A DNA stretch of 64,000 nucleotides from positions 1 through 64,000 of the forward strand of contig JAYFRC010000047.1 of NCBI GenBank assembly GCA_034926415.1, in the 5' to 3' direction. Within the stretch, counting starts at the first letter, position 1. Every line of letters starts with the position of its first letter. Shown piece after piece: positions 40,976-50,034 of the stretch. The notes below the pieces were generated by a model, which worked only from the letters and a program-made list of their open reading frames with translations, searched no databases and had not been told where the DNA came from. This stretch comes from JAYFRC01 sp034926415 (GTDB taxonomy: Bacteria; Bacillota; Clostridia; Oscillospirales; Oscillospiraceae). The translations under genes and the position numbers were made by a program.

Positions 40976-42886
40976 ATGCTATTCACGACCACAAAACAGC
41001 ATGAGGACCTCCGGACCGAAGTCCGGAAGTTCGCGGAAGAAGAGATCAAACCGATGGCGTTCCTTATGGACAAGGAAAATGAATTTCCCGATGACGCAAT
41101 TGCCGCCCTGGGCCGGATGGGTCTGATGGGGATTCCGTTTCCCAAGGAGTACGGCGGCAGAGGGCTGGACATGATCAGCTATGCCATCGCCGTAGAGGAG
41201 ATGTCGAGAGTGGATGGCGGTTCCGGTGTTATCCTGTCGGCACATACTTCCCTTGGTGCCTGGCCGATCCTTACATTCGGTACTGAAAAACAAAAGAAAA
41301 AGTATCTGGTACCCCTGTGCAAAGGAGAAAAAATCGGAGCGTTCGGTCTGACTGAGTCCAACGCGGGTTCCGATGCGGGCGGCACTGAAACTACCGCCGT
41401 GGACAAGGGAGACTATTATGTTCTTAACGGCGGAAAGATCTTTATTACCAATGCGCCCAAGGCTGATACTTACGTGATTTTCGCGGTCACAACACCCGAT
41501 ATCGGCACCCGCGGAATCTCTGCATTTATCGTAGAAAAGGGCTGGAAGGGCTTTGAGTTCGGAGACCATTACGACAAGATGGGTATTCGCTCCTCCTCTA
41601 CCGCCGAGCTGATCTTCAATGATGTGAAGGTTCCCAAGGAGAATCTTCTGGGCAAGGAAGGCGAGGGCTTCAAGATCGCCATGGAGACGCTGGACGGCGG
41701 ACGGATCGGCATTGCGGCTCAGGCCCTCGGGATCGCCCAGGGTGCGTTTGAGCAGGCGGTGGACTACGCCAAGGAGCGCGTCCAGTTCGGCAAGCCTATT
41801 GGATTTCAGCAGGCAATCTCCTTCAAAATCGCCGACATGGCCACCAAGCTGCGCACGGCACGGTTCCTGGTTTACTCGGCGGCCGAACTGAAGGAGAATC
41901 ATGAGTCCTACGCCATGGAGTCTGCTATGGCTAAGCAGTATGCTTCCGATATTGCACTGGAGGTAACCAACGACGCGCTGCAGATATTTGGCGGCACCGG
42001 GTATCTCAAGGGCATGGAAGTGGAGCGGATGTACCGCGACGCAAAGATTACAACAATATACGAGGGCACAAATGAAATCCAGCGCGTGGTCATTGCCGCT
42101 CAAATTCTTGGCAAGATGCCTAAGGAGGCCGGATCTTCTTCCAGCCGTCCCAAGAAGCCCGCGCCCATAACCGGTATACGCAAAAAACAGATTTTCCGCG
42201 ACGGCGATGCCAAGGAGCAGGTCGCAGCGCTGGCGGAAGCACTCAAGAAAGACGGTTTTGACTTCACGGTCGGCATTCCCATGGATACGCCCATCGCGCT
42301 GGCGGAGCGTGTGGTTTCCGCAGGCAATGGCATCGGCGAAAAGAAAAATATGAAGCTGGTGGAAAATCTGGCGAAAGCCGCGGGCGCCGCCATAGGTTCC
42401 TCCCGTCCCGTGGCTGAAACGCTCAAGTATCTGCCGCTCAACCGATACGTCGGCATGTCCGGACAGAAGTTCACAGGTAATCTGTACATAGCCTGCGGCA
42501 TCTCCGGCGCAAGCCAGCATCTGAAGGGGATCAAGGACGCCTCAATCATCGTGGCGATCAATAAAAACGGCAACGCCCCGATTTTTAAGAACTGCGACTA
42601 CGGCATCGTTGGTGATGTGAATAAGGTTCTGCCTCTGCTGACGGCTGCGCTGGATACCGGCGACAAGCAGCCCGCGCCTCCGATGGTTAAGATCAAGCGC
42701 CCGCAGATGCCAAAGTCTGAGCCCATCGGCCCCCGCTATGTCTGCAGCGGCTGCGGCTACGAATATGTACCGGAGCTGGGCGATGAAGAAAGCGAAATTG
42801 CGCCGGCGACGCTGTTCAAGGATTTACCGGAAGACTGGGTCTGCCCCGAGTGCGCCGAGGCCAAAGATCAATTTATTCAGGCATAA
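40976..42886 (+). CDS. Acyl-CoA dehydrogenase-EtfA(C-terminal)-rubredoxin fusion
   Basis: A 636-aa three-part electron transfer protein. Residues 1-380 are a full acyl-CoA dehydrogenase (LTESNAGSDAGG and FITNAPKADTYVIF flavin/substrate loops, catalytic Glu near 363 in YEGTNEIQR). Residues about 400-575 match the C-terminal FAD domain of electron transfer flavoprotein alpha (RVVSAGNGIG, GSSRPVAE, YIACGISGASQHL, VAINKNGNAPIF); the EtfA N-terminal domain and EtfB are absent. Residues 587-636 are a rubredoxin with Cys590, 593, 623 and 626. Electrons could flow acyl-CoA to FAD, to the ETF FAD, to the Fe(Cys)4 centre and on to the flavodiiron protein encoded 21 bp downstream. AAGGAGG precedes the start. 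Confidence 0.92.
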   Translation: MLFTTTKQHEDLRTEVRKFAEEEIKPMAFLMDKENEFPDDAIAALGRMGLMGIPFPKEYGGRGLDMISYAIAVEEMSRVDGGSGVILSAHTSLGAWPILTFGTEKQKKKYLVPLCKGEKIGAFGLTESNAGSDAGGTETTAVDKGDYYVLNGGKIFITNAPKADTYVIFAVTTPDIGTRGISAFIVEKGWKGFEFGDHYDKMGIRSSSTAELIFNDVKVPKENLLGKEGEGFKIAMETLDGGRIGIAAQALGIAQGAFEQAVDYAKERVQFGKPIGFQQAISFKIADMATKLRTARFLVYSAAELKENHESYAMESAMAKQYASDIALEVTNDALQIFGGTGYLKGMEVERMYRDAKITTIYEGTNEIQRVVIAAQILGKMPKEAGSSSSRPKKPAPITGIRKKQIFRDGDAKEQVAALAEALKKDGFDFTVGIPMDTPIALAERVVSAGNGIGEKKNMKLVENLAKAAGAAIGSSRPVAETLKYLPLNRYVGMSGQKFTGNLYIACGISGASQHLKGIKDASIIVAINKNGNAPIFKNCDYGIVGDVNKVLPLLTAALDTGDKQPAPPMVKIKRPQMPKSEPIGPRYVCSGCGYEYVPELGDEESEIAPATLFKDLPEDWVCPECAEAKDQFIQA

Positions 42887-42907
42887 AGCCGAAGGGAGGA
42901 AAGATTT

Positions 42908-44119
42908 ATGTATTGCGTAAGAAATGTAACGGAGGATCTGTACTGGGTAGGGGCAAACGACCATCGCTTGGCTCTGTTTGAAAACGCGTATCCGATTCCA
43001 AGAGGCGTTTCGTATAACTCCTATCTCCTGATGGATGAAAAGACCGCACTGTTCGACACAGTTGACTGGTCCGGCTGCCGGCAGCTGCTTGAAAACATAG
43101 AGCACGTTCTCGCGGGCCGGCCGCTTGACTATCTGGTAATAAATCATCTGGAGCCGGATCACGCCGGCTCAATTGAGGAAATCCTGCTTCGCTGGCCAAA
43201 GGTGGTAATCATCAGCAACCAAAAGGCGTTTATGCTGATGCGTCAGTTTAAGTTCGCTGTGGACACACATGAGACCATCGAGGTGGCGGAGGGTGATACC
43301 TTCAGCTTCGGCAAGCATGTCGTCACATTTGTGTTCGCCCCCATGGTTCACTGGCCTGAGGTCATGGTGACCTTCGACACCACGAACGGCGTCCTGTTCT
43401 CCGCCGACGCTTTCGGCACCTTTGGCGCACTGGACGGCAAGCTGTTTGCCGACGAGGTCAATTTTGATCGGGACTGGCTGGACGATGCCCGCCGGTATTT
43501 GACCAACATTGGGGGAAAATACGGCCCTCACATTCAATTGAGTCTGAAAAAGGCGGGCGGCATTCTGGATCAGATCAAGTTCATCTGTCCGCTGCACGGG
43601 CCCGTGTGGCGCAAGGATCTGATGTATTTCATTCAGAAGTACGACACATGGAGCCGCTATGAGCCGGAGGAGAAAGGCGTTATGATGGTATATGCCTCCA
43701 TGTACGGCAATACCGAATCCGCGGCGCAGGCACTGGCCGCCAAGCTGTGCGACAAGGGCATGACCAAGGTTGCCGTATACGATGTTTCCTCAACCGACGT
43801 TTCTCAGCTGATTTCCGAAACCTTCAAGTACAGCCATATCGTGCTGGCCTCCGTGACCTACAATCTTGGAATTTATCCTGCCATGCACAATTTCCTGATG
43901 GACATGAAGGCCCTGAACGTTCAGAACCGGACGGTTGCCATCGTTGAAAACGGCTCTTGGGCAGTCAAGTCCGGCGACCTGATGCAGAAGTTCCTCAATG
44001 AGGAAATGAAGAACATGACCGTACTCAACGAGCGCATTAGCATGGCGTCTTCCCTTGGAGCCGAAAACGAGCCGGAGCTTGAGACACTGGTCAACGCAAT
44101 CCTTGAATCCATGAAGTAA
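42908..44119 (+). CDS. FprA-type flavodiiron protein (rubredoxin:O2/NO oxidoreductase)
   Basis: A 403-aa cytoplasmic enzyme that reduces O2 to water or NO to N2O using electrons from rubredoxin. N-terminal metallo-beta-lactamase domain with diiron ligands HLEPDH (His80, Glu82, Asp84, His85), MVHWPEVM, FSADAFG and PLHGPVW; C-terminal flavodoxin domain (from about 255, VYASMYGNTESAA for FMN). It has no rubredoxin domain of its own; that domain is on the protein encoded just upstream. GGGAGG precedes the start. Followed by a strong terminator. Confidence 0.95.
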   Translation: MYCVRNVTEDLYWVGANDHRLALFENAYPIPRGVSYNSYLLMDEKTALFDTVDWSGCRQLLENIEHVLAGRPLDYLVINHLEPDHAGSIEEILLRWPKVVIISNQKAFMLMRQFKFAVDTHETIEVAEGDTFSFGKHVVTFVFAPMVHWPEVMVTFDTTNGVLFSADAFGTFGALDGKLFADEVNFDRDWLDDARRYLTNIGGKYGPHIQLSLKKAGGILDQIKFICPLHGPVWRKDLMYFIQKYDTWSRYEPEEKGVMMVYASMYGNTESAAQALAAKLCDKGMTKVAVYDVSSTDVSQLISETFKYSHIVLASVTYNLGIYPAMHNFLMDMKALNVQNRTVAIVENGSWAVKSGDLMQKFLNEEMKNMTVLNERISMASSLGAENEPELETLVNAILESMK

Positions 44120-44178
44120 TCGGCCTCCGAGTATCCAGATAAATCTTACTAATCCGTTTACAACGGTACCAACAAGTT

Positions 44179-44219
44179 AAAAAACGGTCTCCGCGATTAA
44201 CGCGGAGACCGTTTTTTTG
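44179..44219. terminator. Bidirectional terminator between the flavodiiron and dipeptidase genes
   Basis: Perfect 12-bp stem ACGGTCTCCGCG / CGCGGAGACCGT, 5-nt loop, with A-run before and TTTTTTT after; serves both converging genes. Confidence 0.95.
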
Positions 44220-44226
44220 TATTTTC

Positions 44227-45633
44227 TCAGCAGCAGAGGTCTGCGATAATCTGTGCAAACATCTCTCCGGAGACAATCAAGTCGTCTATACGTACGAACT
44301 CGTCGGGGCCGTGCATATGCGTGTCTACGCCCGGAAATTCACAGCCGAAGCCGACTCCGCCGTCTATGTTATGGACATAAGTACCGCCGCCCATGTAGAT
44401 GCACTTCGCTTCCAGCCCCGTGTAATCGGAGTAAACCTTTTTCAGCTCGCGCACAAGCTCGCTGTTCTCGTCGGTGTGGTGCGGGTGCTCAAGCGCCACA
44501 AGGCGCGCGGTTATTCCGGCCTTTTCCGCTTTGTCCTTGAGTATGGCGAACAGGCGCTCCTCGCCGCCGCAGATGGGCACACGGCTGTCTATCTTTGCGT
44601 TTAGCTTTTCGCCGTCGTAGGAGAATATATCAAGCGACGCTGTCAGGCTTCCGGAAATATCGTCACCGCAGGCTATACCGAGGGATTTGCCGTCGGTCTC
44701 TCCGTGCGGCATCAGCGCGCGCACGGCGCGGAGCTTTTCAATTCCCCCGCACGGTGCCAGCGGAAGGCCACACAGCATCTCGATAATCGCAGTTATCGCG
44801 TTGACGCCCTGGGCCGGCGTCGAGGCGTGCGCGTTCGCGCCATGGCAGGTTATCTTCGTACCGCCGGAAACGTCCTCCGCCTCGAAGCTCGCTCCCGTCC
44901 GCTTCTCCACTTCGGCAAAATAAGCTCGCACATCGGCGGCGCTCATGCCCTCGACCTCGGCATCAGCCAGCGGCGGTACGGCGTTTAGCACGGTCCCGCC
45001 CGATATTGCCTTTATGCGCGGAAGCTCTTTGCACTCGGCAAACGACGCGTCGAACTCCGGGCGGAGCTGACCTTTTTCTATGTTGAGTATCGGGTATTCC
45101 CCGTCGGGAGAAAACACCATCGGCGGCGTGGGATAATGCTTAAAATAATACTCTATATCCTGGCTCCCGGTCTCCTCGCTGGTTCCGAGTATAAGACGCA
45201 CCTTGTTCTTAACGGGAAGCCCCAGGTCTTTTATGCAGCGCATTGCATACAGGGCGGTGATTGCGGGACCCTTGTCGTCGCTGACGCCGCGTCCGAAGAG
45301 TTTTCCATCCTTTTCCGCGCCGTCAAACGGCCCGCACTCGGTCCAGCCGCTTCCTTCGGGCACAACGTCGAGATGCGCGAGCATTCCGAGCTTTGCCTCG
45401 CCCTCGCCTATCTCGACCGTTCCGACGTAGTTGTCGATATTCGCTACCTGCTCAAAGCCATATTTTTTCGCCAGCGTGAGCGCGGTCTCAAGCGCTCTCG
45501 CAGGCTCTGCTCCGAACGGCTTGTCGCCGTCTGGGGCTCCGGAAACGCTTCTTATGGCGACGAGCGTCTTTATATCGCCGAGCATCTCGTCTCTATGTGC
45601 CTTAAAATATTCCTCTATCTGTTTTCTGAGCAT
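44227..45633 (-). CDS. M20-family dipeptidase (PepV-like)
   Basis: A 468-aa zinc aminopeptidase of the M20A family, which hydrolyses dipeptides in the cytoplasm. Zinc ligands and catalytic residues: MLAHLDVVPEG (His and Asp), GRGVSDDKGPAI (bridging Asp), GTSEETGSQD (catalytic Glu), FSPDGEYPILNIEKG and the late GGGTYVHNI with a His near residue 437. The PepV-type lid domain (residues about 185-380) is present. GGGAG lies upstream of the start. Confidence 0.9.
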   Translation of the reverse strand: MLRKQIEEYFKAHRDEMLGDIKTLVAIRSVSGAPDGDKPFGAEPARALETALTLAKKYGFEQVANIDNYVGTVEIGEGEAKLGMLAHLDVVPEGSGWTECGPFDGAEKDGKLFGRGVSDDKGPAITALYAMRCIKDLGLPVKNKVRLILGTSEETGSQDIEYYFKHYPTPPMVFSPDGEYPILNIEKGQLRPEFDASFAECKELPRIKAISGGTVLNAVPPLADAEVEGMSAADVRAYFAEVEKRTGASFEAEDVSGGTKITCHGANAHASTPAQGVNAITAIIEMLCGLPLAPCGGIEKLRAVRALMPHGETDGKSLGIACGDDISGSLTASLDIFSYDGEKLNAKIDSRVPICGGEERLFAILKDKAEKAGITARLVALEHPHHTDENSELVRELKKVYSDYTGLEAKCIYMGGGTYVHNIDGGVGFGCEFPGVDTHMHGPDEFVRIDDLIVSGEMFAQIIADLCC

Positions 45634-45714
45634 GATACCGCTCCCTTAATCTCAAATTGAAAATATCGTAGCACAACGGGCGGCACTTGTCCATAAGATT
45701 GGGCGAATCAGGCT

Positions 45715-47133
45715 CTAAGTGTTGTTCCTGTGTATCGGGCGGCGTATGAGAAGCGACAGCAGCCTCTTAGCGTCAAAGGGTATCAGCGGCCACATATAGC
45801 CATGCCCGACTATCGGCTTCACGGTGGCGAGAAGTATAAATATCACCACCACTCCCGCGATGAAGCCCCAGATATTCCAAATGGCGCAGAACACAAGCAG
45901 CATCATGCGCAGCAGCTTGACCGCATAGCCGAGTTCAAAGCTCGGCTGGGCAAAATTCGCTATCGCGACGAAAGCCATGTAGACGAGCACCTCGGGGACG
46001 AGCCAATGAGCCTGCACCGCGAAATTGCCGAGTATGAGCGTGCCAAGCATACTGAACGAACTGCTGAGCACGCTCGGCGTGTTGAGCGAGGCGAGCTTCA
46101 GCAAGTCGACTATCATCTCGACCAGCAGGAGCTGGACGAGCAGCGGCACCGAGTTCGGCTTTTCTATAGTTATGAAGCTAAGAAATGACGGCGCGGAGTC
46201 GGGATTTCCCAGCACAAGGTACCACAACGGAGTTATAAACAGCGCCGCCAGCAGCATCAGCGCGCGTACTATGCGAAGATACGTCCCGGTCATTGGCGGA
46301 AAACAGAAATCGTTCGTCTCCTGAAGGAAATCGAAAAATGACGTAGGCAGTATCACCGCCGCCGGCGAGTTGTCTACGAGCATTATTATTCCGCCCTCCA
46401 TAACGCAGGCCGCCGCCGTGTCCGGTCTTTCGGTATAGCGCACCTTCGGAAACGGATTGTACCACTGCCCTTTTGTCATCGCTTCGGTTACGCTCGTCTG
46501 CCCCATTGTCAGCGAGTGGACATCGATTTTTCCCAGTTTTTCCCTGATTTCGTCAAGCAGCTTTTGATCCACGCGGGAGCAGAGATAACAGAGCACTATG
46601 TCCGTATGCGAGCGGTCCCCGGCCTGATGCGCCTCGCAGGTGAACTCGCTGTCGCGTATCCTGCGCCGGAGCAGCGCCGTGTTCTTTTTTACGCTCTCGA
46701 CAAACCCGTCGTGCGCGCCGCGAAGCACCTTTCCGTCCTGCGGCTCCTCGACCGAGCGCGTCGGATACTCTTTCGCGTCGAGCAGCGCGCAGCCGGAAAA
46801 TCCGTCGATGAGCAAAAGGCTCTTGCCGACGAGCACCGCCGTCACTGCCTTGTCGACGTCTGTCTCGACCTTTGCCTCGCCGTATGGGACATGCGTCCGC
46901 AGGAAGCCGTCCATATCCTTTACCCTGCGCATATCTTCGGCCTTCACAGCCTGCCACACGGCTATGACACGCTGTAGTGTCGATCCGTCGGCGTAGCCGT
47001 CGAGAAAATAAAAGCGCGCCAGCCTTTGGCCTATTATAAGGCTGCGCCCTATTATATCGTAATTCCTCTTTACGCCGAGCATCGAATCGAGCGTCTCGAT
47101 GTTCGAAGTAAAATCGTCAGACAGTATTGTCAT
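45715..47133 (-). CDS. GerA-family spore germination protein (SpoVAF-like)
   Basis: 472 aa, inner membrane of the spore. The N-terminal half is soluble (NYDIIGRSLIIGQRLARFYFLDG, TDIVLCYL, LTMGQTSVTEAMTKGQWYNPFPKVRYTERPD), and the C-terminal half has four to five membrane segments from about residue 285, with the GerA-type motifs GGIIMLVDNSPAAVILPTSFF and LVQLLLVEMIVDLLKLASLNTP. No gerB or gerC follows, so it is either a SpoVAF-like or an orphan A subunit. Shows that the organism forms spores. Confidence 0.9.
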   Translation of the reverse strand: MTILSDDFTSNIETLDSMLGVKRNYDIIGRSLIIGQRLARFYFLDGYADGSTLQRVIAVWQAVKAEDMRRVKDMDGFLRTHVPYGEAKVETDVDKAVTAVLVGKSLLLIDGFSGCALLDAKEYPTRSVEEPQDGKVLRGAHDGFVESVKKNTALLRRRIRDSEFTCEAHQAGDRSHTDIVLCYLCSRVDQKLLDEIREKLGKIDVHSLTMGQTSVTEAMTKGQWYNPFPKVRYTERPDTAAACVMEGGIIMLVDNSPAAVILPTSFFDFLQETNDFCFPPMTGTYLRIVRALMLLAALFITPLWYLVLGNPDSAPSFLSFITIEKPNSVPLLVQLLLVEMIVDLLKLASLNTPSVLSSSFSMLGTLILGNFAVQAHWLVPEVLVYMAFVAIANFAQPSFELGYAVKLLRMMLLVFCAIWNIWGFIAGVVVIFILLATVKPIVGHGYMWPLIPFDAKRLLSLLIRRPIHRNNT

Positions 47134-47254
47134 CCGCCGTCCCCCATGCTTTTATAAAATCGCGCCATAACGCGTTTTCCAAATAGTATTTCCGCGTTTT
47201 CCGCGCTTATGCGGCAGCTGACGCGCGCGTTTTTGCGCAATTTGAATTGGCTTA

Positions 47255-47283
47255 TCGACAGATGAAAAAAATCATGTTACAAT
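47255..47283 (+). promoter_or_regulatory. Promoter of the YitT-family gene
   Basis: TCGACA (47255-47260), 17 bp, TACAAT (47278-47283); about 70 bp upstream of the start codon. Confidence 0.55.
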
Positions 47284-47356
47284 TAAATAACTATTAGTCA
47301 TATATTAAAATTCCACGGCGGTTCCGCACGCCGAATCCTGCGTCGGGAGGCAGAAG

Positions 47357-48238
47357 ATGAAAAAGCGAGAGCGGGCTATCGAGTTCTTAAAAAACCATTT
47401 TATTCCATACATATTCTTATCCGCCGGAGCGTTAATCGCCGCGTTCGCGCTTGAGGAATTCCTCGTTCCGTTCACGATACTCGACGGCGGCGTAGTCGGC
47501 GTCAGCATGATACTGAACCAGCTCACAGGATTTTCGCTGAGCCTGTTTATTCTGATAATCAACATACCCTTCGTAGCGGTCGGCGTTAAGCAGCTTGGCA
47601 AAATATTCCTAGTACGCGCGGCTTACGCCATGCTCCTGTTCTCCGTTCTGCTTGAGGTGTTCAGGGATATGCCCGCCGTCACCGATCAGGAACTGCTCGT
47701 GGTAGTGTTCGGCGGCGTGCTGCTCGGCATAGGAGTCGGTCTGATACTCCGCAGCGGCGGCTGTCTCGACGGGACCGAGATAGTGGCGCTCATATTCAGC
47801 AAGAACGGACGGTTTTCCGTCGGCCAGATAATATTCGGCATAAATATAATAATATACGGAACCGCCGGCCTGCTCTTCGGCCTCGACCGCGCGCTTTACA
47901 GTCTGCTTACATATTTCATAACGTCCAGGGTAATCGACATGGTTGAAAACGGCATGGAGCAGGGCAAGTCGGTCATGATAATCACAGACGACGGCAAGGA
48001 AATCGCTGACGCCATACACGCGCAGCTCGGCCGCACCTGTACGCTGCTCGAGGGCACCGGACTCATAAGCGGCAAAAAGGTCGTGCTCTACTGCGTGGTG
48101 ACGCGCGTGGAGGTGCCGTCAATAAAGCGTATAATACATGAGACCGACGCCTCGGCTTTCATGACGATAAGCGATGTGTCTGAGATAGTCGGTCAACACA
48201 TAAAACAGATGAAGGACACCCACGCGCCGACGGAATAA
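47357..48238 (+). CDS. YitT-family membrane protein
   Basis: A 293-aa membrane protein: five to six hydrophobic helices (about 15-180), with the family's duplicated LDGGVVGVSMILN and RSGGCLDGTEIVALIFSK segments, followed by a cytoplasmic DUF2179 domain (about 205-290: KSVMIITDDGKEIADAI, then VLYCVVTRVEVPSIKRII). The transported substrate is unknown. GGGAGG precedes the start. Confidence 0.93.
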   Translation: MKKRERAIEFLKNHFIPYIFLSAGALIAAFALEEFLVPFTILDGGVVGVSMILNQLTGFSLSLFILIINIPFVAVGVKQLGKIFLVRAAYAMLLFSVLLEVFRDMPAVTDQELLVVVFGGVLLGIGVGLILRSGGCLDGTEIVALIFSKNGRFSVGQIIFGINIIIYGTAGLLFGLDRALYSLLTYFITSRVIDMVENGMEQGKSVMIITDDGKEIADAIHAQLGRTCTLLEGTGLISGKKVVLYCVVTRVEVPSIKRIIHETDASAFMTISDVSEIVGQHIKQMKDTHAPTE

Positions 48239-48265
48239 GCTCGGGCGGCTTTTAGGCGCCGCAAA

Positions 48266-48312
48266 TAAATAAAAAGCGAAAGGGAACCGCAGAGGTTCCC
48301 TTCGCTTTTATT
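48266..48312. terminator. Bidirectional terminator between yitT-like and XRE genes
   Basis: AAAAGCGAA-GGGAACC pairs with GGTTCCC-TTCGCTTTT around GCAGA; both flanks supply a U-run for the converging genes. Confidence 0.88.
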
Positions 48313-48331
48313 GCAAATCATATTCTCCCTG

Positions 48332-49312
48332 CTATTTTCCTTTTTTGCCCCAGGCGCCGCAGGCGATCATGACGGCGGCGTAGAGTACTCCGGCGACAGG
48401 CCAGACAATCCAGCTGTTTTCCCAGTTGCCCGACAAAAAGCTGTAGGCGAGAAATCCGGCGACGACTACCAGCCAGTATATCGTACTTATGGCCGCCGTG
48501 CGCTCCGATAGCTGTTTTTTCTGTTTTGTATAGTCTCCCTCCTGAAGGAGCTTTTGCATACCGGACCATGGCGTACCAACCAAAATGAAAAATATTACGC
48601 CGATTCCGACTACGGCCAGCATAGCGCAAACTCCAGCGATGTAGGTAAGGTCGTTTTCCTGAAGGAAGAGCGCCGCAAAGAGCGGGATGACCGAGAGAAT
48701 GCACAGACATGTGCCGAGCACGTTGCCGCGTGTGTAGGTCTCCCGGTACTCCTTCTGCCGCTCTTTCACCATGCCTGTGACGCCGTATTCCGTTTCAAAG
48801 CTTTCCTTTTCAAGGTACTCGTATTGCGCGGTTTTTGCGCCGCTGGAGATAAATATCATCACGGCCGCGGCCACCAGCAGGAACATCACGATAAGCCCGA
48901 CGCCTACGGCCAGATTGTCGGATATGTCAAGCGCTCGCGTATCCTGCGCGGCGGCAAGCAGCATAAGGCAGATCGGCGAGATTATGCACATAAACGTCGC
49001 CAGCGCAATGCGTTTCGCCGCAAACGCACTGATGCGAAGGAATTCGTTTGCTTCCTCCATCGTCACCCTGCGAAGGCCCGGTTCGTCCGCGGCATTTGCA
49101 TACTCCGGCTCCCCAAGTTCGTCCTTCAAAAGATAATCTGTGCTGACGCCGAAAAGCTGACTGAGCAGCAGTATCTTTTCAAGATCGGGTACAGATTGCG
49201 CGCCCTCCCATTTTGATACCGACTGGCGGGTCACGTTCATTTTCTCCGCCAGCTCCTCCTGCGACCAACCGCTCTTTTTCCGCAGCGCAATAATTTTATC
49301 CGCTAAAATCAT
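48332..49312 (-). CDS. XRE-family regulator with membrane-spanning C-terminal region
   Basis: 326 aa. Residues 1-60 are an XRE helix-turn-helix (IIALRKKSGWSQEELAEKMN then VTRQSVSKWEGAQSVPDLEK). After a linker come five to six hydrophobic segments in two blocks (about 110-165 and 205-325), a layout common in Clostridia for regulators that sense the envelope. The start at 49312 has GAGGT nine bases upstream; the open frame extends 32 codons further without support. Confidence 0.88.
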   Translation of the reverse strand: MILADKIIALRKKSGWSQEELAEKMNVTRQSVSKWEGAQSVPDLEKILLLSQLFGVSTDYLLKDELGEPEYANAADEPGLRRVTMEEANEFLRISAFAAKRIALATFMCIISPICLMLLAAAQDTRALDISDNLAVGVGLIVMFLLVAAAVMIFISSGAKTAQYEYLEKESFETEYGVTGMVKERQKEYRETYTRGNVLGTCLCILSVIPLFAALFLQENDLTYIAGVCAMLAVVGIGVIFFILVGTPWSGMQKLLQEGDYTKQKKQLSERTAAISTIYWLVVVAGFLAYSFLSGNWENSWIVWPVAGVLYAAVMIACGAWGKKGK

Positions 49313-49596
49313 GTCATCAACCTCACAATAGTGTGTTTCGGAATTTCCTCCGTTGCATGTTATCCTACCTGTTTGAGCGGTTGCGCGCCACCAATCGCCG
49401 CCGGTCAATTTGTCAACCGCCGGTTGCGGGCGGCGAATATCTCGGTTCCGGAGCCAAAAGCAGGCACATATCGGTCCGGCGGAACGTATAACAACGCCGC
49501 TGTTTTTGTCTGCTATGATAATTCATTATATCGGCATATGAGCATCTTATCAATACTTTTACACCCCCCTTCTTCGCAGAAGAAAATGTATAAAAG

Positions 49597-49630
49597 CAAA
49601 AAAGAGAGAGCACAAAGTGCTCTCTCTTCG
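49597..49630 (-). terminator. Terminator of the five-tRNA cluster
   Basis: On the minus strand AAGAGAGAGCAC pairs with GTGCTCTCTCTT around a very short loop, then TTTTGCTTTT. Confidence 0.88.
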
Positions 49631-49633
49631 TTT

Positions 49634-49708
49634 TGGAGGCGACACCCAGATTTGAACTGGGGCATCAGGGCTTTGCAGGCCCACGCCTTACCACTTGGCT
49701 ATGTCGCC
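49634..49708 (-). tRNA. tRNA-Cys (GCA anticodon)
   Basis: 75 nt with encoded CCA: acceptor GGCGACA/TGTCGCC, anticodon loop CTGCAAA (GCA), T loop GTTCAAATC. Last gene of the cluster in transcription order. Confidence 0.95.
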
Positions 49709-49753
49709 GTATATAATTATATGACGCGCATCGCGGCATAGTTCTCACGGCTT

Positions 49754-49803
49754 CCAATTTCAATATCCGCAAAAACAGCAGATATTGCGGATATTGAAAT
49801 TGG
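49754..49803 (-). other. Perfect 19-bp hairpin between tRNA-Gly and tRNA-Cys
   Basis: CCAATTTCAATATCCGCAA and its exact complement, separated by 12 nt. The 49801-49803 end of the hairpin is the CCA of tRNA-Gly, so the structure begins inside the tRNA 3' end. There is no U-run. It may direct processing of the tRNA precursor. Part of it (GCGGATATTGAA) resembles a smaller hairpin, GCGGAT-TCAAT-ATCCGC, at about 50217-50233. Confidence 0.75.
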
Positions 49804-49876
49804 AGCGGACGACGAGGCTCGGACTCGCTACCTCCACCATGGCAAGGTGGCGCTCTACCAGATGAGCTACGCCCGC
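49801..49876 (-). tRNA. tRNA-Gly (GCC anticodon)
   Basis: 76 nt with CCA: acceptor GCGGGCG/CGTCCGC (one G-T pair), anticodon stem CCACC/GGTGG with loop TTGCCAT (GCC). Confidence 0.95.
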
Positions 49877-49913
49877 ATACGCAGGACGCTCTTGCATCCC
49901 GCGAAAGGGAAAA

Positions 49914-49989
49914 TGGTGCCTCCGGTCGGAATCGAACCAACGACACGGGGATTTTCAGTCCCCTGCTCTACCAACTGAGCTACAGAGGC
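49914..49989 (-). tRNA. tRNA-Phe (GAA anticodon)
   Basis: 76 nt with CCA: acceptor GCCTCTG/CGGAGGC (one G-T pair), anticodon stem GGGGA/TCCCC with loop CTGAAAA (GAA), T loop GTTCGATTC. Confidence 0.96.
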
Positions 49990-50034
49990 ATTTGTGGCTC
50001 CCGCGGGATTTTATCCCGCGGGAAGCTGCAAACC

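Noticed and set aside
40979..42520. 513-aa antisense open frame opposite the acyl-CoA dehydrogenase fusion
   Set aside because: A shadow of a high-GC coding frame; the plus-strand protein has clear domains and the antisense one has none.
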